From positions 62,473 through 126,472 of the forward strand of contig DLCG01000017.1 in the NCBI GenBank assembly GCA_002480495.1: a stretch of 64,000 bases of DNA, given 5' to 3'. The position numbers and the translations under genes are program-made. Below are positions 43,494 to 52,831 of this stretch, in pieces. Each line of letters starts with the position of its first letter. Within the stretch, counting starts at the first letter, position 1. Source of the DNA: Rhodobiaceae bacterium UBA7804. Its GTDB lineage: Bacteria; Pseudomonadota; Alphaproteobacteria; Parvibaculales; Parvibaculaceae. The notes under the pieces were generated by a model. That model was given only the letters and a program-made list of their open reading frames with translations. It was not told the origin of the DNA and did no database searches.

Positions 43494-44279
43494 ATGGTCA
43501 TTCTCTACGAGCATCCGCTCTCGCCTTACGCGCAGAAGGTGAAAATTGCCGCGCGCGAGAAGAACGTCGATCTCGACCTCAGAACGCCGGAGGGAATAGG
43601 CGCTGGCGGCGCGCAAGGCGAATTCGTGGAAGCGAACCCGCGCGCCGAAGTGCCTGCATTGATCGATGGCGATGTTCGCGTTTTCGATTCGACCATCATC
43701 CTGGAATATCTGGAAGACAAGTTCCCCTCGCCCGCCATGCTTCCCGCAACACCGGCGGCGCGGGCAAAGGTCCGCATGATCGAGGATGTCTGCGACACGC
43801 ATTACGAGGCGATCAACTGGGGCCTCGGTGAAATCGCCTGGTTCCGCCGCGCCTCGGGCGACAAGGCGGCCGAAATCCAGAAGCGCGCCTCCGGGCAGAC
43901 GGCGAAGCTCCAGAGCTGGCTGACGAAGCAGCTTGGGCCGAACGACTGGTTCAACGACCGCGCCTTCGGCTGGGGGGATCTTTCCGTCGCACCCTACGTG
44001 AATGCATCCGTCGGCTTCGGCAACGGACCGGACGAAGGCTCACCCCTCGGCAAATGGCTCGCGCGGGCAAACGAACGCCCGAGCGTCGCCCGCACGGCGC
44101 TAGAAACGCGCGACAGCATTGCCGGGATGGAGCAGATCGCGAACATACTCGACCAGGGGCTCTTCAAGCGGGAATACCGCGATCATCGTCTCGAATGGAT
44201 GATGAAGACCGGAGGGCCGGAGATCGTTCTCGAAGGGCTGAAGAAGAACAATATCCGCTTCAGCCACGAATTCGAATAA
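43494..44279 (+). CDS. glutathione S-transferase family protein 1
   Basis: 261 residues. Thioredoxin-like N-domain (ILYEHPLSPYAQKVKIAARE, VPALIDGDVRVFDSTIILEY) with the conserved SP motif (DSTIILEYLEDKFP), then an all-helical C-domain. The serine in HPLSPYAQK is a likely glutathione activator. Second GST follows within 9 bases. Confidence 0.88.
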   Translation: MVILYEHPLSPYAQKVKIAAREKNVDLDLRTPEGIGAGGAQGEFVEANPRAEVPALIDGDVRVFDSTIILEYLEDKFPSPAMLPATPAARAKVRMIEDVCDTHYEAINWGLGEIAWFRRASGDKAAEIQKRASGQTAKLQSWLTKQLGPNDWFNDRAFGWGDLSVAPYVNASVGFGNGPDEGSPLGKWLARANERPSVARTALETRDSIAGMEQIANILDQGLFKREYRDHRLEWMMKTGGPEIVLEGLKKNNIRFSHEFE

Positions 44280-44288
44280 GAGGACATC

Positions 44289-45221
44289 ATGGCCGCGAAC
44301 GCTCGCTCGATCATCCTGCATCAATACGACATCTCGCCCTTTTCGGAGAAGGTGCGCGTCGCCTTCGGCATCAAGGGTCTCGAATGGTTCGCCTGCGACG
44401 AACCCGTCATCATGCCGAAACCCGAACTCGTGGCGCTGACCGGCGGCTACCGCAAGATCCCCGTCATGCAGATCGGCGCCGACATATATTGCGACACGCA
44501 GATCATCCTGCGCGAACTCGAAAGGCGGTTTCCCTCGCCAACGCTCTTTCCCGGCGCGGACAAGGGGCTTGGCTGGGGATTTGCCATGTGGGCGGACCGC
44601 GTCTTCTTTCAGGCGGCGGTCGCGATCATCTTCGGCGGCGGCACACCGATTGCCGATGACGCCTTCATCAAGGACAGGGAGAAGCTGACGGGACGCCCCT
44701 TCGACATCGAAGGCATGAAGGCGGCGGCGCCGATGATGGCGGAACAGTTCCGCGCCCAGCTCGACTGGCTCGAAGGGCAACTCGCGGACGGCCGGACCTT
44801 CCTTCTGGGAACCGAGCCGGGGCTTGCCGATGCAAGCGCCTTCTACAATCTCGCCTTCGTGCGCTGGGCGAGCCCCGGCGGCGTGAAGCTCATCGAGGCG
44901 TTCCCCGGCGTCCTTGCATGGGAGAAACGCGTGGCAGGCCTCGGCCATGGAACGCGGAAGGAAGTATCGCGCGAGGAGGCACTCGACATCGCGAAGGCCG
45001 CGACAAGCACGGAGGAAGCGAAAGCCGATCCCGGCGAGCCCAACGGGCTGAAGCCCGGCGACTCCGTCACGATCATGGCGGACGATTATGGCCGCGACCC
45101 GATCCCGGGCGAACTCGTCTCCTCCTCCGCGCAGCATGTCGCGATCAGGCGGAGCGACCCGCGCGTCGGCGAGGTCGTGGTGCATTTCCCCAGGGCCGGC
45201 TTCCTCATTCTCAAGTCGTGA
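44289..45221 (+). CDS. glutathione S-transferase family protein 2
   Basis: 310 residues, paralogous to the upstream gene but longer. N-domain LHQYDISPFSEKVRVAFGIK, KIPVMQIGADIYCDTQIILR; the C-terminal ~75 residues (SVTIMADDYGRDPIPGELVS, HVAIRRSDPRVGEVVVHFPR) form an added beta-rich tail not usual in GSTs. Operon with GST 1 by spacing. Confidence 0.87.
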   Translation: MAANARSIILHQYDISPFSEKVRVAFGIKGLEWFACDEPVIMPKPELVALTGGYRKIPVMQIGADIYCDTQIILRELERRFPSPTLFPGADKGLGWGFAMWADRVFFQAAVAIIFGGGTPIADDAFIKDREKLTGRPFDIEGMKAAAPMMAEQFRAQLDWLEGQLADGRTFLLGTEPGLADASAFYNLAFVRWASPGGVKLIEAFPGVLAWEKRVAGLGHGTRKEVSREEALDIAKAATSTEEAKADPGEPNGLKPGDSVTIMADDYGRDPIPGELVSSSAQHVAIRRSDPRVGEVVVHFPRAGFLILKS

Positions 45222-45234
45222 TAGTCTCGGGAAC

Positions 45235-46299
45235 ATGATTCCCGAACTCGGCACCATCGAAGGTTTCTACGGACGACCATGGGACTGGGCGGCGCGCGCG
45301 GCCCATGTGAGCGCGCTCGCGCCTCATGGCTATCGCTTCTTTCTCTATGCACCGAAGGCGGACGCTTTCCTGCGCCGCCGCTGGGCAGAACCTCACCCGG
45401 CCGATGAAGTCCGGCAGCTTTCGAACCTTGCCGCGCATTGCCGCGCGGAAGGCGTGCGCTTCGGCGTCGGATTGAGTCCCTACGAGCTCTATCTCGATTT
45501 CGACGAAGCGGCCCGCGAGGCGCTGGCGCAGAAGCTCCGCTGGCTCGATGAAATCGGCATCGATGACCTTGCGATTCTTTTCGACGACATGCGCGGCGAC
45601 CTCCCCGGACTTGCGGAGAAGCAGATCGAGATCGTGGATTGCGCGGCGGAACGAACGAAGGCGGGGCGACTTATCGTCTGTCCGAGCTATTATACCGACG
45701 ATCCGGTCCTCGACCGCGTCTTCGGCCAGAGACCGGAAGGCTATCTGGAAGCCCTGGGCAAAGGGCTCGATCCCGCCATCGAGATATTCTGGACAGGCCC
45801 GCGCGTCTGTTCGACGGAAATGCCCGCGGATCACCTCGCGCGCGTGACGGAGACGCTGAAGCGGCGGCCCTTCATCTGGGACAATTACCCGGTGAACGAC
45901 GGCCAGCGCATGTCGCCCTTCCTCCATCTGCGCGCCTTCACGGGACGGCCGGCGGAAGCAGGGCAGCATATGTCCGCGCATGGCGTGAACCCGGCCTCGC
46001 AACCCATGCTCAGCCGCATTCCGATGCTCTCCCTGGAGACCGTCTATGGCGTCGGGACCTACGATTCCAATGCGGCTTTCCTCGCCGCTGCGGAAACCAT
46101 ATGTGGAGCAGAACTCGCGCAAATGCTCGCTGAGGATCTGCCGCTCATGCAGGACAAGGGACTGAACGGCATGGACGAAAAGGAAACGGCGGCGCTGCGA
46201 AACCGCTACGCCGCCGTCGATCACCCTTGCGCCAGCGAGATCGTCCAGTGGCTCGACGGCTACTGGGAGATCACGGACGAAATCGTCCAGACCCAGTGA
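45235..46299 (+). CDS. GH84-like beta-N-acetylglucosaminidase/hyaluronidase domain protein
   Basis: 354 residues. GTIEGFYGRPWDWAARAAHV and FFLYAPKADAFLRRRW are the family start, DDLAILFDDMRGDLPGLAEK holds the adjacent Asp-Asp catalytic pair of substrate-assisted GH84 enzymes, and FIWDNYPVNDGQRM is the following site loop. There is no signal peptide, so a cytoplasmic role on O-GlcNAc-like or N-acetyl-hexosamine substrates is likely. It begins 13 bases after GST 2. Confidence 0.83.
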   Translation: MIPELGTIEGFYGRPWDWAARAAHVSALAPHGYRFFLYAPKADAFLRRRWAEPHPADEVRQLSNLAAHCRAEGVRFGVGLSPYELYLDFDEAAREALAQKLRWLDEIGIDDLAILFDDMRGDLPGLAEKQIEIVDCAAERTKAGRLIVCPSYYTDDPVLDRVFGQRPEGYLEALGKGLDPAIEIFWTGPRVCSTEMPADHLARVTETLKRRPFIWDNYPVNDGQRMSPFLHLRAFTGRPAEAGQHMSAHGVNPASQPMLSRIPMLSLETVYGVGTYDSNAAFLAAAETICGAELAQMLAEDLPLMQDKGLNGMDEKETAALRNRYAAVDHPCASEIVQWLDGYWEITDEIVQTQ

Positions 46300-46303
46300 C
46301 GGG

Positions 46304-47122
46304 TCAGCGGGCCGTCATGCCCCCGTCGATAACGAGTTCGGAACCGGTCATGTAGCGCGACTCGTCCGAAGCGAGGAAAACGATCCCCGCCGCGATATCG
46401 GCGGGCAGGCCCGCATAACCGAGAGGCGCGCCGACCGTTGCGATCGCATTGGGATCGATCGTGTTCGCACCCTCGGGCAACTGCAGCACGCTGGAGGAAA
46501 CGGCACCGACGCCGCCACCGCCCTGCGGAATCTTCTGCCAGATCGCCGTGTCGATGATGCCGGGATGAACCGAATTCACGCGCACATTCATCTGCGCCTG
46601 CGCGCATTCGAGCGCAACCGCCTTGGTGAAGAGGCGCACGGCGCCCTTGGTCGCGCAATAGCCGGCAAGACCCGGCGCACCCTGAAGCCCGGCGACGGAA
46701 GAGATGTTGATGACCGAGCCGCCGCCCGACGCCGCGATGAGCGGAATGCCATGCTTCACGCCGAAAAAGACGCCATCGACATTGATCGCCTGCTGGCGGC
46801 TCCAGTCCTCATAGCTCATTTCGAAGACAGAAGCGCCGATACCGATACCGGCATTGTTGACCAGCACATGAAGCCCGCCGAACTCTTCCTTGGTGGCGGC
46901 GACGATCTCCTTCCAGCGTTCCTCGCTGGTCACGTCCTGCCTGTGGCCGCTGGCGGTGCCGCCCGCTTTCACGATGATATCGACTGTTTCCTTGAGGCCC
47001 GCCTCGTCCACATCCGTGACGACGACCTTGGCACCTTCGGCGGCGAGCGCCACCGCGGCGCCCCGGCCGATACCGCTTGCCGCACCGGTGACCAGCGCCA
47101 CCTTGCCCTCTACCCGTCCCAT
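46304..47122 (-). CDS. SDR-family oxidoreductase
   Basis: 272 residues with the classical motifs TGAASGIGRGAA, NNAGIGIG, ISSVAGLQG and YCATKGAV. Similar to hydroxysteroid or 3-oxoacyl reductases. The start at 47122 follows GGGAGAAAATC. Divergent from the TetR gene at 47307 and probably controlled by it. Confidence 0.9.
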   Translation of the reverse strand: MGRVEGKVALVTGAASGIGRGAAVALAAEGAKVVVTDVDEAGLKETVDIIVKAGGTASGHRQDVTSEERWKEIVAATKEEFGGLHVLVNNAGIGIGASVFEMSYEDWSRQQAINVDGVFFGVKHGIPLIAASGGGSVINISSVAGLQGAPGLAGYCATKGAVRLFTKAVALECAQAQMNVRVNSVHPGIIDTAIWQKIPQGGGGVGAVSSSVLQLPEGANTIDPNAIATVGAPLGYAGLPADIAAGIVFLASDESRYMTGSELVIDGGMTAR

Positions 47123-47190
47123 GATTTTCTCCCGGATTCTTCTTATGGTTTCTGGCCAAAGCACGAGGCCAGTATCTTGAGTTCAATGTC

Positions 47191-47208
47191 TTAGGGTATG
47201 AGCCCTAA
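47191..47208. promoter_or_regulatory. inverted repeat in SDR/TetR divergent region
   Basis: TTAGGG and CCCTAA flank six bases (TATGAG), 69 bases before the SDR start. A candidate second operator. Confidence 0.4.
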
Positions 47209-47263
47209 CCCCGCAACGGCCCACCCCATCCTCCCGACCGGCAAATGCGGACTTGTGAAAAAA

Positions 47264-47277
47264 TATACCACGGTCTA
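47264..47277. promoter_or_regulatory. candidate TetR operator TATACCACGGTCTA
   Basis: A near-perfect palindrome (one mismatch) of the type TAxACC..GGTxTA often bound by TetR-family repressors, 30 bases before the TetR start at 47307 and in the SDR/TetR intergenic region. Confidence 0.5.
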
Positions 47278-47306
47278 ATTTCTCTATGAGGAGACGGCCA
47301 AAAAGC

Positions 47307-47936
47307 ATGACGAAACTTCTGAAATCGAAGGCCCCGCCCAAGGCGGAGAATGCCCCGCGCCGCGCCGGCAAGAAAGAGCGCACACGTCAGGAGATCTACC
47401 GCTCCGCCATGCGCCTCTTCGCGGAAAGCGACTACGACAATGTCACCATCGAGGACATCTGTTCGGCGGCAGGCATTGCGAAGGCGACCTTCTTTCTGCA
47501 TTTCGCGGGCAAATCCGCGCTTATCGCCGCCTTCAACGAGGAAGTGACGCGCTCTCTCACCGAAAGGCTGGCAGGCTACAAGGGCACCGCCGAAGAGGAG
47601 CTGCTGCTGCTGGTCTCCGTGCTGCGCGAGGCCTGGGAAATCAACGCGCCGGTCATGCACAAGATGCTGCGCGAGTTTCTCGATCAGCCCGCTCTGGTCA
47701 GCAAGGCCGCCGCCGTCAATGAAAGCGTGCTCGACCTGGTGACTCGCATCGTCGCGCGCGGTCAGGAGCGGGGAGAATTCACGACGGACTGCCCGCCAGA
47801 AGTCGCCGCCGTGGCACTGGTCGCGGCATGGAGCGCCTTCACCGCATGGTGGCTGCAGAACCCCGAATCCGACACCGACGAGATCAATCGCGGTCTTCTC
47901 GAATTCCAGCTCAACGGGCTCAGAAAGAAAGCCTGA
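47307..47936 (+). CDS. TetR-family regulator
   Basis: 209 residues. The helix-turn-helix is TRQEIYRSAMRLFAESDYDN followed by VTIEDICSAAGIAKATFFLHF. The ligand domain is helical and variable. The ATG at 47307 lies 13 bases after GAGGAG, and an ATG at 47286 is the alternative. It precedes the luciferase-like pair on the same strand and is divergent from an SDR gene; it probably regulates both. Confidence 0.88.
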   Translation: MTKLLKSKAPPKAENAPRRAGKKERTRQEIYRSAMRLFAESDYDNVTIEDICSAAGIAKATFFLHFAGKSALIAAFNEEVTRSLTERLAGYKGTAEEELLLLVSVLREAWEINAPVMHKMLREFLDQPALVSKAAAVNESVLDLVTRIVARGQERGEFTTDCPPEVAAVALVAAWSAFTAWWLQNPESDTDEINRGLLEFQLNGLRKKA

Positions 47937-47973
47937 GCGAAAACGCCATTTCGAAACCAAGGGAGAGAGACAA

Positions 47974-49149
47974 ATGGGCAAGCTGAGAAGCGGCATTTTC
48001 CTTGCGCCGTTCCACCCGGTCGACGAGGACCCGACTCTTGCGATCCGCCGCGACATCGAACTCGTCGAGTGGCTGGACAAACTCGGCTACGAAGAAGCCT
48101 GGATCGGCGAGCATCACTCGGCCGGCTATGAAATCATCGCCAGCCCCGAACTCTTCATCGCCGCTGCCGCGGAACGCACCAGCCGCATCAAGCTCGGCAC
48201 GGGCGTCGTCTCGCTGCCCTATCACAATCCGCTGATGGCGGCGAACCGCATCATCCAGCTCGACCACATGACCCAGGGCCGCATCATGTTCGGCGTGGGC
48301 CCCGGCCTGCTGCCTTCGGACGCCTACATGCTCGGTATCGAAGTCTCCAAGCAGCGCGACCGCATGGTGGAGGCTCTCGAGGTGATCCTGCGTCTCTTCA
48401 AGGGCGAGACGGTGAGTGCCGAAACGGAGTGGTTCAAGCTGAACAATGCGAAGCTGCAGCTTCGTCCCTTCAGCGACCCCTACCCGGAGGTGGCGGTCGC
48501 GAGCTCCGTGACACCCTCCGGCGGCAAGCTCGCCGGGAAGCATGGCCTCGGCATGCTCTGCGTCGCGGCGACCAATACGGCCGGGTATGACGCTCTGGGC
48601 ATCAACTGGGAGGTCGCGAACAAGACCGCTGCCGAAAACGGCACCGCGATGAGCCCCTCGAAACTTCGTCTCGTCGGCCCGATGCATCTTGCCGAAACGC
48701 GCGAGGAAGCCCGCCAGCAGGTCAAATACGGCTTCGACAAATGGCGGCATTATTTCGGCTCGATCAATCCGATGGGGCTCGACGCGAAGGAAGGCAAGGA
48801 CCCGCTGGACGGCATGATCGAGAGCGGCCAGGCGATCGTCGGCACGCCGGACGATGCCATCGCGCAGATCGAACGCCTGCAGGAAAAGATCCCCGGCTTC
48901 GGCGCATTCCTCATGCTCGCGCATAACTGGGCGAACTTCGAGAATACCAAGCGCTCCTATGAACTCTTCGCGCGCCACGTCAAACCGAAGTTCCATGGCG
49001 CCAACACGGCTCGCGAGGAAAGCCTTGCCTGGGCGACGGAGAATTCCGGCGAATTCATCGGCGCGGCCATGAACGCAGCCATGCAGACAATCGCCAAGCA
49101 TCAGGCCGAAGAAGAAGAAAAGGCCAGGAAACGGGGAGCCGCCGACTGA
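47974..49149 (+). CDS. LLM-class flavin-dependent monooxygenase 1
   Basis: 391 residues of the bacterial luciferase superfamily. The core has GIFLAPFHPV, DKLGYEEAWIGEHHSAGYEI and IMFGVGPGLLPSDAYMLGI. These enzymes use reduced flavin from a partner to oxygenate aldehydes, ketones or similar compounds. The start follows AAGGGAGAG. It and the next gene are close paralogues. Confidence 0.92.
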   Translation: MGKLRSGIFLAPFHPVDEDPTLAIRRDIELVEWLDKLGYEEAWIGEHHSAGYEIIASPELFIAAAAERTSRIKLGTGVVSLPYHNPLMAANRIIQLDHMTQGRIMFGVGPGLLPSDAYMLGIEVSKQRDRMVEALEVILRLFKGETVSAETEWFKLNNAKLQLRPFSDPYPEVAVASSVTPSGGKLAGKHGLGMLCVAATNTAGYDALGINWEVANKTAAENGTAMSPSKLRLVGPMHLAETREEARQQVKYGFDKWRHYFGSINPMGLDAKEGKDPLDGMIESGQAIVGTPDDAIAQIERLQEKIPGFGAFLMLAHNWANFENTKRSYELFARHVKPKFHGANTAREESLAWATENSGEFIGAAMNAAMQTIAKHQAEEEEKARKRGAAD

Positions 49150-49232
49150 TTGCCGCCTCCTGACTATGGACAAACGACCTCATCGGGCTTCCGATAGGGC
49201 CAATGAAATTCACAAGCTGAGGAAACACACCC

Positions 49233-50450
49233 ATGCCGGGACAGAAAATGCGCTTTGGTGCGTTCATCGCACCCTTCCACCCCCTGAATGAAAACCCGAC
49301 CCTAGCGCTGGAGCGCGACATCGAACTCGTCCAGTGGATGGACAAGCTCGGCTATGACGAAGCCTGGATCGGCGAGCATCACTCAGCCGGCTATGAGCTC
49401 ATCGCAAGCCCTGAGCTCTTCATCGCGACGGTCGCCGAACGCACCCGTAACATCAAGCTCGGCACGGGCGTTTCCTCGCTGCCCTATCACCATCCGCTGA
49501 TGCTCGCAGACCGCATCAACCAGCTCGATCACATTACGCGCGGCCGCGTGATGCTGGGCGTCGGCCCCGGCTCGCTTCCTTCCGATGCCTTCATGATGGG
49601 CATCACGGTTGCGAAACAGCGCGACATGATGGACGAGGCGCTGGACGTGATCGTGCCACTGCTGCGCGGTGAGAAGGTCACCGCAAAGACCGACTGGTTC
49701 GAACTGAAGGATGCGCAGCTCCAGATGACGCCCTGGTCGCGGCCTTCGGTCGAGATCGCGGTCGCAAGCCAGGTCTCGCCCACCGGCGCAACGGCGGCCG
49801 GGCGCCACGGCCTTGGCCTGCTCTCGATCGGCGCGACTTCCGCCGGCGGCTTCAATGCACTCTCGTCCAACTGGGCGATCTGCGAGGACACGGCGAAGGA
49901 CAACGGCAAGACAGTGGACCGCAGCCAGTGGCGGCTTGTCGGCCCGGTTCACATCGCCGAAACGCGGGAAAAGGCGCGCGAGAATGTGCGCTTCGGCCTG
50001 GAACAGTGGCTCTACTATTTCCGTGAAGTGGCGGCGCTCCCGCTCGCGCCGACCGACGGCTCGGACCCGGTTGACGCACTGATCGCCTCGGGCATGGCCG
50101 TGATCGGCACGCCGGACGACGCCATCGCACAGATCGAACGTCTGCAGGCGCAGTCGGGCGGCTTCGGCTGCTTCATGCAGCTCGCTCATAACTGGGCCGA
50201 CTGGGAGAACACCAAGCGCTCCTATGAATTGATGGCGCGCTATGTCTTCCCGAAGTTCCAGAACCTCAACGACAATCGCGAGGCCTCGCTCAACTGGGCG
50301 CGCGACAACCGTCCGACCTTCATGGGCGAAGCGATGATGGCTGTCGGCAGCCGCGTCGCCCAGCATGTCGAGAAGAAGGGTACCGAAAACATCCGGCCTG
50401 AAATTCTCGCCGCGATGGGGCTCGACAAGAAGAACGACGCCGCCGAATAA
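49233..50450 (+). CDS. LLM-class flavin-dependent monooxygenase 2
   Basis: 405 residues, close paralogue of the previous gene (LGYDEAWIGEHHSAGYELIA, VMLGVGPGSLPSDAFMMGIT, SPTGATAAGRHGLGLLSIGA). The start at 49233 has GAGGAAACACACCC upstream, and the pair ends at a strong terminator. A tandem duplication is likely. The flavin-reductase partner may be encoded elsewhere. Confidence 0.92.
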   Translation: MPGQKMRFGAFIAPFHPLNENPTLALERDIELVQWMDKLGYDEAWIGEHHSAGYELIASPELFIATVAERTRNIKLGTGVSSLPYHHPLMLADRINQLDHITRGRVMLGVGPGSLPSDAFMMGITVAKQRDMMDEALDVIVPLLRGEKVTAKTDWFELKDAQLQMTPWSRPSVEIAVASQVSPTGATAAGRHGLGLLSIGATSAGGFNALSSNWAICEDTAKDNGKTVDRSQWRLVGPVHIAETREKARENVRFGLEQWLYYFREVAALPLAPTDGSDPVDALIASGMAVIGTPDDAIAQIERLQAQSGGFGCFMQLAHNWADWENTKRSYELMARYVFPKFQNLNDNREASLNWARDNRPTFMGEAMMAVGSRVAQHVEKKGTENIRPEILAAMGLDKKNDAAE

Positions 50451-50467
50451 GCGGGCAACGCAATGCA

Positions 50468-50498
50468 AAAGGGCGGCTCGAAAGAGCCGCCCTTTTTT
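50468..50498 (+). terminator. bidirectional Rho-independent terminator
   Basis: GGGCGGCTC (50471-50479), loop GAAA, GAGCCGCCC (50484-50492), then six T; AAA before the stem makes it work on the minus strand too. It lies between convergent genes. Confidence 0.95.
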
Positions 50499-50517
50499 GT
50501 TGTCCTGAAACCGCGCC

Positions 50518-52320
50518 TCAAAGGCGGAATTCGCCGGAGCAGATCTTGCCGTAGAGATGCTGGTCGACCGGCACATACTTCTTCTGCACGGGGCAGTTGA
50601 AATAAATCGGCTCGGCAATCGCGGAAGGATCGAACCCTTCCTTCACGAGTTCCACCTTGCGGTGCTTGAACGTGCCCGTGACTTCCATCTCCGGCTGGAT
50701 GCGCAGGAAGACCGGCACCGCATAGTCGGGAAGTTCCTTCTGCATCTGATTGCGGAACTTTTCGAGGTCGAGCGATCCGTTCTCTGCGACGATCGAGGCC
50801 ATGCCCGCTCGGCCATCGGCGCCGGGTACATGAACGCCATAGACGTTCGCCTCCTTGACCCCCGGGAAGACGGAAATCGCTTCCGCAACTTCCGAAGTCG
50901 CAACATTCTCGCCCTTCCAGCGGAACGTGTCGCCGATACGATCGACGAAGTAGAAATAGCCGAGCTTGTCCTGACGAAGCAGATCGCCCGTCCGGAACCA
51001 GGCATCGCCCTTCTCGAACACGTCGCGCAGGATCTTCTTTTCCGTCTCTTCCTTCTTGGCGTAACCGTCGAAACGGCCCGTCGGCGTCTCGGGATCGTTG
51101 GTGATCTTGCCCAGCGCCTCACCGGCTTCGTTCGGTTCCGCCTTGATGCAGAAACCGTCCGGGCCACGCACCGGCTGCTCATTCTCGATATCGAACTTGA
51201 CGATCTCGACATTGAACTTCGACTTGGCCCAAGCCGGAATCCGGCCAACCGCTCCCGGCGTACCGTCGAAATTCATCAGCGCCACATTGCCTTCGGTCGC
51301 ACCGTAGAATTCGAGAACGCGCGGAATGCGGAACCGCTTCTGGAAAGGTTTCCAGATTTCGGGACGCAGGCCGTTGCCGACCGCCAGACGCAGCTTGTGC
51401 TTGCGCTCCTTCGGATGCTTCTCCGTGTTCAGGAGATAGCGGCAGAGTTCGCCGATATACTGGAAAAGCGTCGCCTTGTACTTGACCGCATCGTCCCAGA
51501 AATGCGTCGCCGAGAACTTGCGCCGCAGGATCACCGAACCGCCCACCGTGAGTGTGGTGCCGACGGCGCAGACGCCGCCCGCCGAGTGATAAAGCGGCAG
51601 GACCACATACATGCGGTCCTTCTCCGTCGCATTCGTGCCCGCGGCGAAAGCGGCCATCATCGTGCTGAGACGGACATGCGGAATACGCGCGGCCTTCGGA
51701 TTGCCCGTCGTGCCGCTTGTGTAGATGAAGAGAGCGTCGTCGTCCTGCGTCACGTCCTTGCGGATATCGGCGGGGAGCGCGTCGCCGGACTGGCCCGCGA
51801 GCACGGGATCGAGATCGTTCGCACCCTGCACCTGCCCGCCGGTGACCCATACCGTCATCGGCCGTTCGAGCTGGTCGGCCGCCGTGGAGTAATTTTCCGC
51901 AAGCTCGGCACCCAGAACGATGTGGTTGGCGTTCGAGATGTTGAGGCAATGCGCGAGAGGACCCTTGGTGAGGTTCGTGTTGATGAGGGCGGCCGTCGCA
52001 CCCGCCTTCACGATACCCAGCCAGGCGATGAGATATTCGGGCCGGTTCTCCATCATCAGCGCCACGACATCGCCGCGCCCGAGACCCTGATCCTTCACCC
52101 ACCGCGCATAGCGGTTGGCCTCTTCGTTGTACTCGCGGTAGGTAAGCGCCCGGTCCTCGAAATAGATGGCGATATTGTTCGGTTTTTCCGCCGCCAGCTT
52201 TTCGATCGTGTCGGAGAAGGTGTGTGACGTGTCCTCCCTGATTGCCTTCAGCTTTCCCAGCGAACGGAGCGCGGCGCGCACGAAGGTAATTTCGTTGCCG
52301 ATCCGTTTGACAAGACCCAT
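50518..52320 (-). CDS. long/very-long-chain acyl-CoA synthetase (FATP-like)
   Basis: 600 residues. ANL motifs: LFIYTSGTTGNPKAARIPHV, EFYGATEGNVALM, AWFRTGDLLRQDKLGYFYFV, DTFRWKGENVATSEV, and MEVTGTFKHRKVELV near the end. This is the FATP/FadD6 type that couples fatty-acid uptake to activation at the inner membrane. Divergent from a TusA gene over a palindrome-rich region, convergent with the luciferase-like genes. Confidence 0.93.
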   Translation of the reverse strand: MGLVKRIGNEITFVRAALRSLGKLKAIREDTSHTFSDTIEKLAAEKPNNIAIYFEDRALTYREYNEEANRYARWVKDQGLGRGDVVALMMENRPEYLIAWLGIVKAGATAALINTNLTKGPLAHCLNISNANHIVLGAELAENYSTAADQLERPMTVWVTGGQVQGANDLDPVLAGQSGDALPADIRKDVTQDDDALFIYTSGTTGNPKAARIPHVRLSTMMAAFAAGTNATEKDRMYVVLPLYHSAGGVCAVGTTLTVGGSVILRRKFSATHFWDDAVKYKATLFQYIGELCRYLLNTEKHPKERKHKLRLAVGNGLRPEIWKPFQKRFRIPRVLEFYGATEGNVALMNFDGTPGAVGRIPAWAKSKFNVEIVKFDIENEQPVRGPDGFCIKAEPNEAGEALGKITNDPETPTGRFDGYAKKEETEKKILRDVFEKGDAWFRTGDLLRQDKLGYFYFVDRIGDTFRWKGENVATSEVAEAISVFPGVKEANVYGVHVPGADGRAGMASIVAENGSLDLEKFRNQMQKELPDYAVPVFLRIQPEMEVTGTFKHRKVELVKEGFDPSAIAEPIYFNCPVQKKYVPVDQHLYGKICSGEFRL

Positions 52321-52423
52321 CTCGAACCTTCCTCCAGTGTTGATTATGTAAACTTCCGTCTTGCCTCAGTTATGCCTGTCCCCTTGCTCAAGCGTCAAGA
52401 AAAGCCGTATTTCCCGGCGTAAA

Positions 52424-52451
52424 ATCGATGTGATCGATGTCACGCGTGACA
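52424..52451. promoter_or_regulatory. palindrome cluster between acyl-CoA synthetase and TusA genes
   Basis: ATCGAT-GTG-ATCGAT (52424-52438) overlaps a perfect 14-bp palindrome TGTCACGCGTGACA (52438-52451). A likely binding site for a fatty-acid or general regulator of one or both divergent genes; its protein is unknown. Confidence 0.5.
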
Positions 52452-52513
52452 GGGCCGGATGGCAGCGCCATTATCCCGCCCGCCATGGAAACAGGACTTG
52501 AGAAGGACCGGGG

Positions 52514-52831
52514 ATGAACGGGAACAGCCGCAATGCGGGCACCGCAGAGCAGAGAGGAGAGATCCTGCTCGACGTGATCGGCCAGCGCTGCCCCCTGCCC
52601 GTCCTGCGGGCCCGCAAGCGGCTTCTGAGGCTTGAACCCGGACAATTGGTGAGGGTATTCGCTAGCGATCCCGTCGCCCGGATCGACATGCCGCATTTCT
52701 GCGTCGAGGCCGGCCACGAACTCGTGGAGGTCCGGGACAGGGGAAGCTGGATCGAGTTCCTCATCCGCCGGGGTGAGAATGTCCGGGAACCCGACGACGA
52801 TCTCCTCTCGAAGCCGGTGAGCGATCTCTAG
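52514..52831 (+). CDS. TusA-family sulfurtransferase-like protein
   Basis: 105 residues. The active-site motif RCPLPVLRARK carries the cysteine that in TusA/SirA relays sulfur for tRNA thiolation or molybdenum cofactor. An N-terminal extension of ~18 residues and C-terminal acidic tail are variable. The ATG follows AAGGACCGGGG. Its stop overlaps the convergent GNAT gene by four bases. Confidence 0.88.
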   Translation: MNGNSRNAGTAEQRGEILLDVIGQRCPLPVLRARKRLLRLEPGQLVRVFASDPVARIDMPHFCVEAGHELVEVRDRGSWIEFLIRRGENVREPDDDLLSKPVSDL

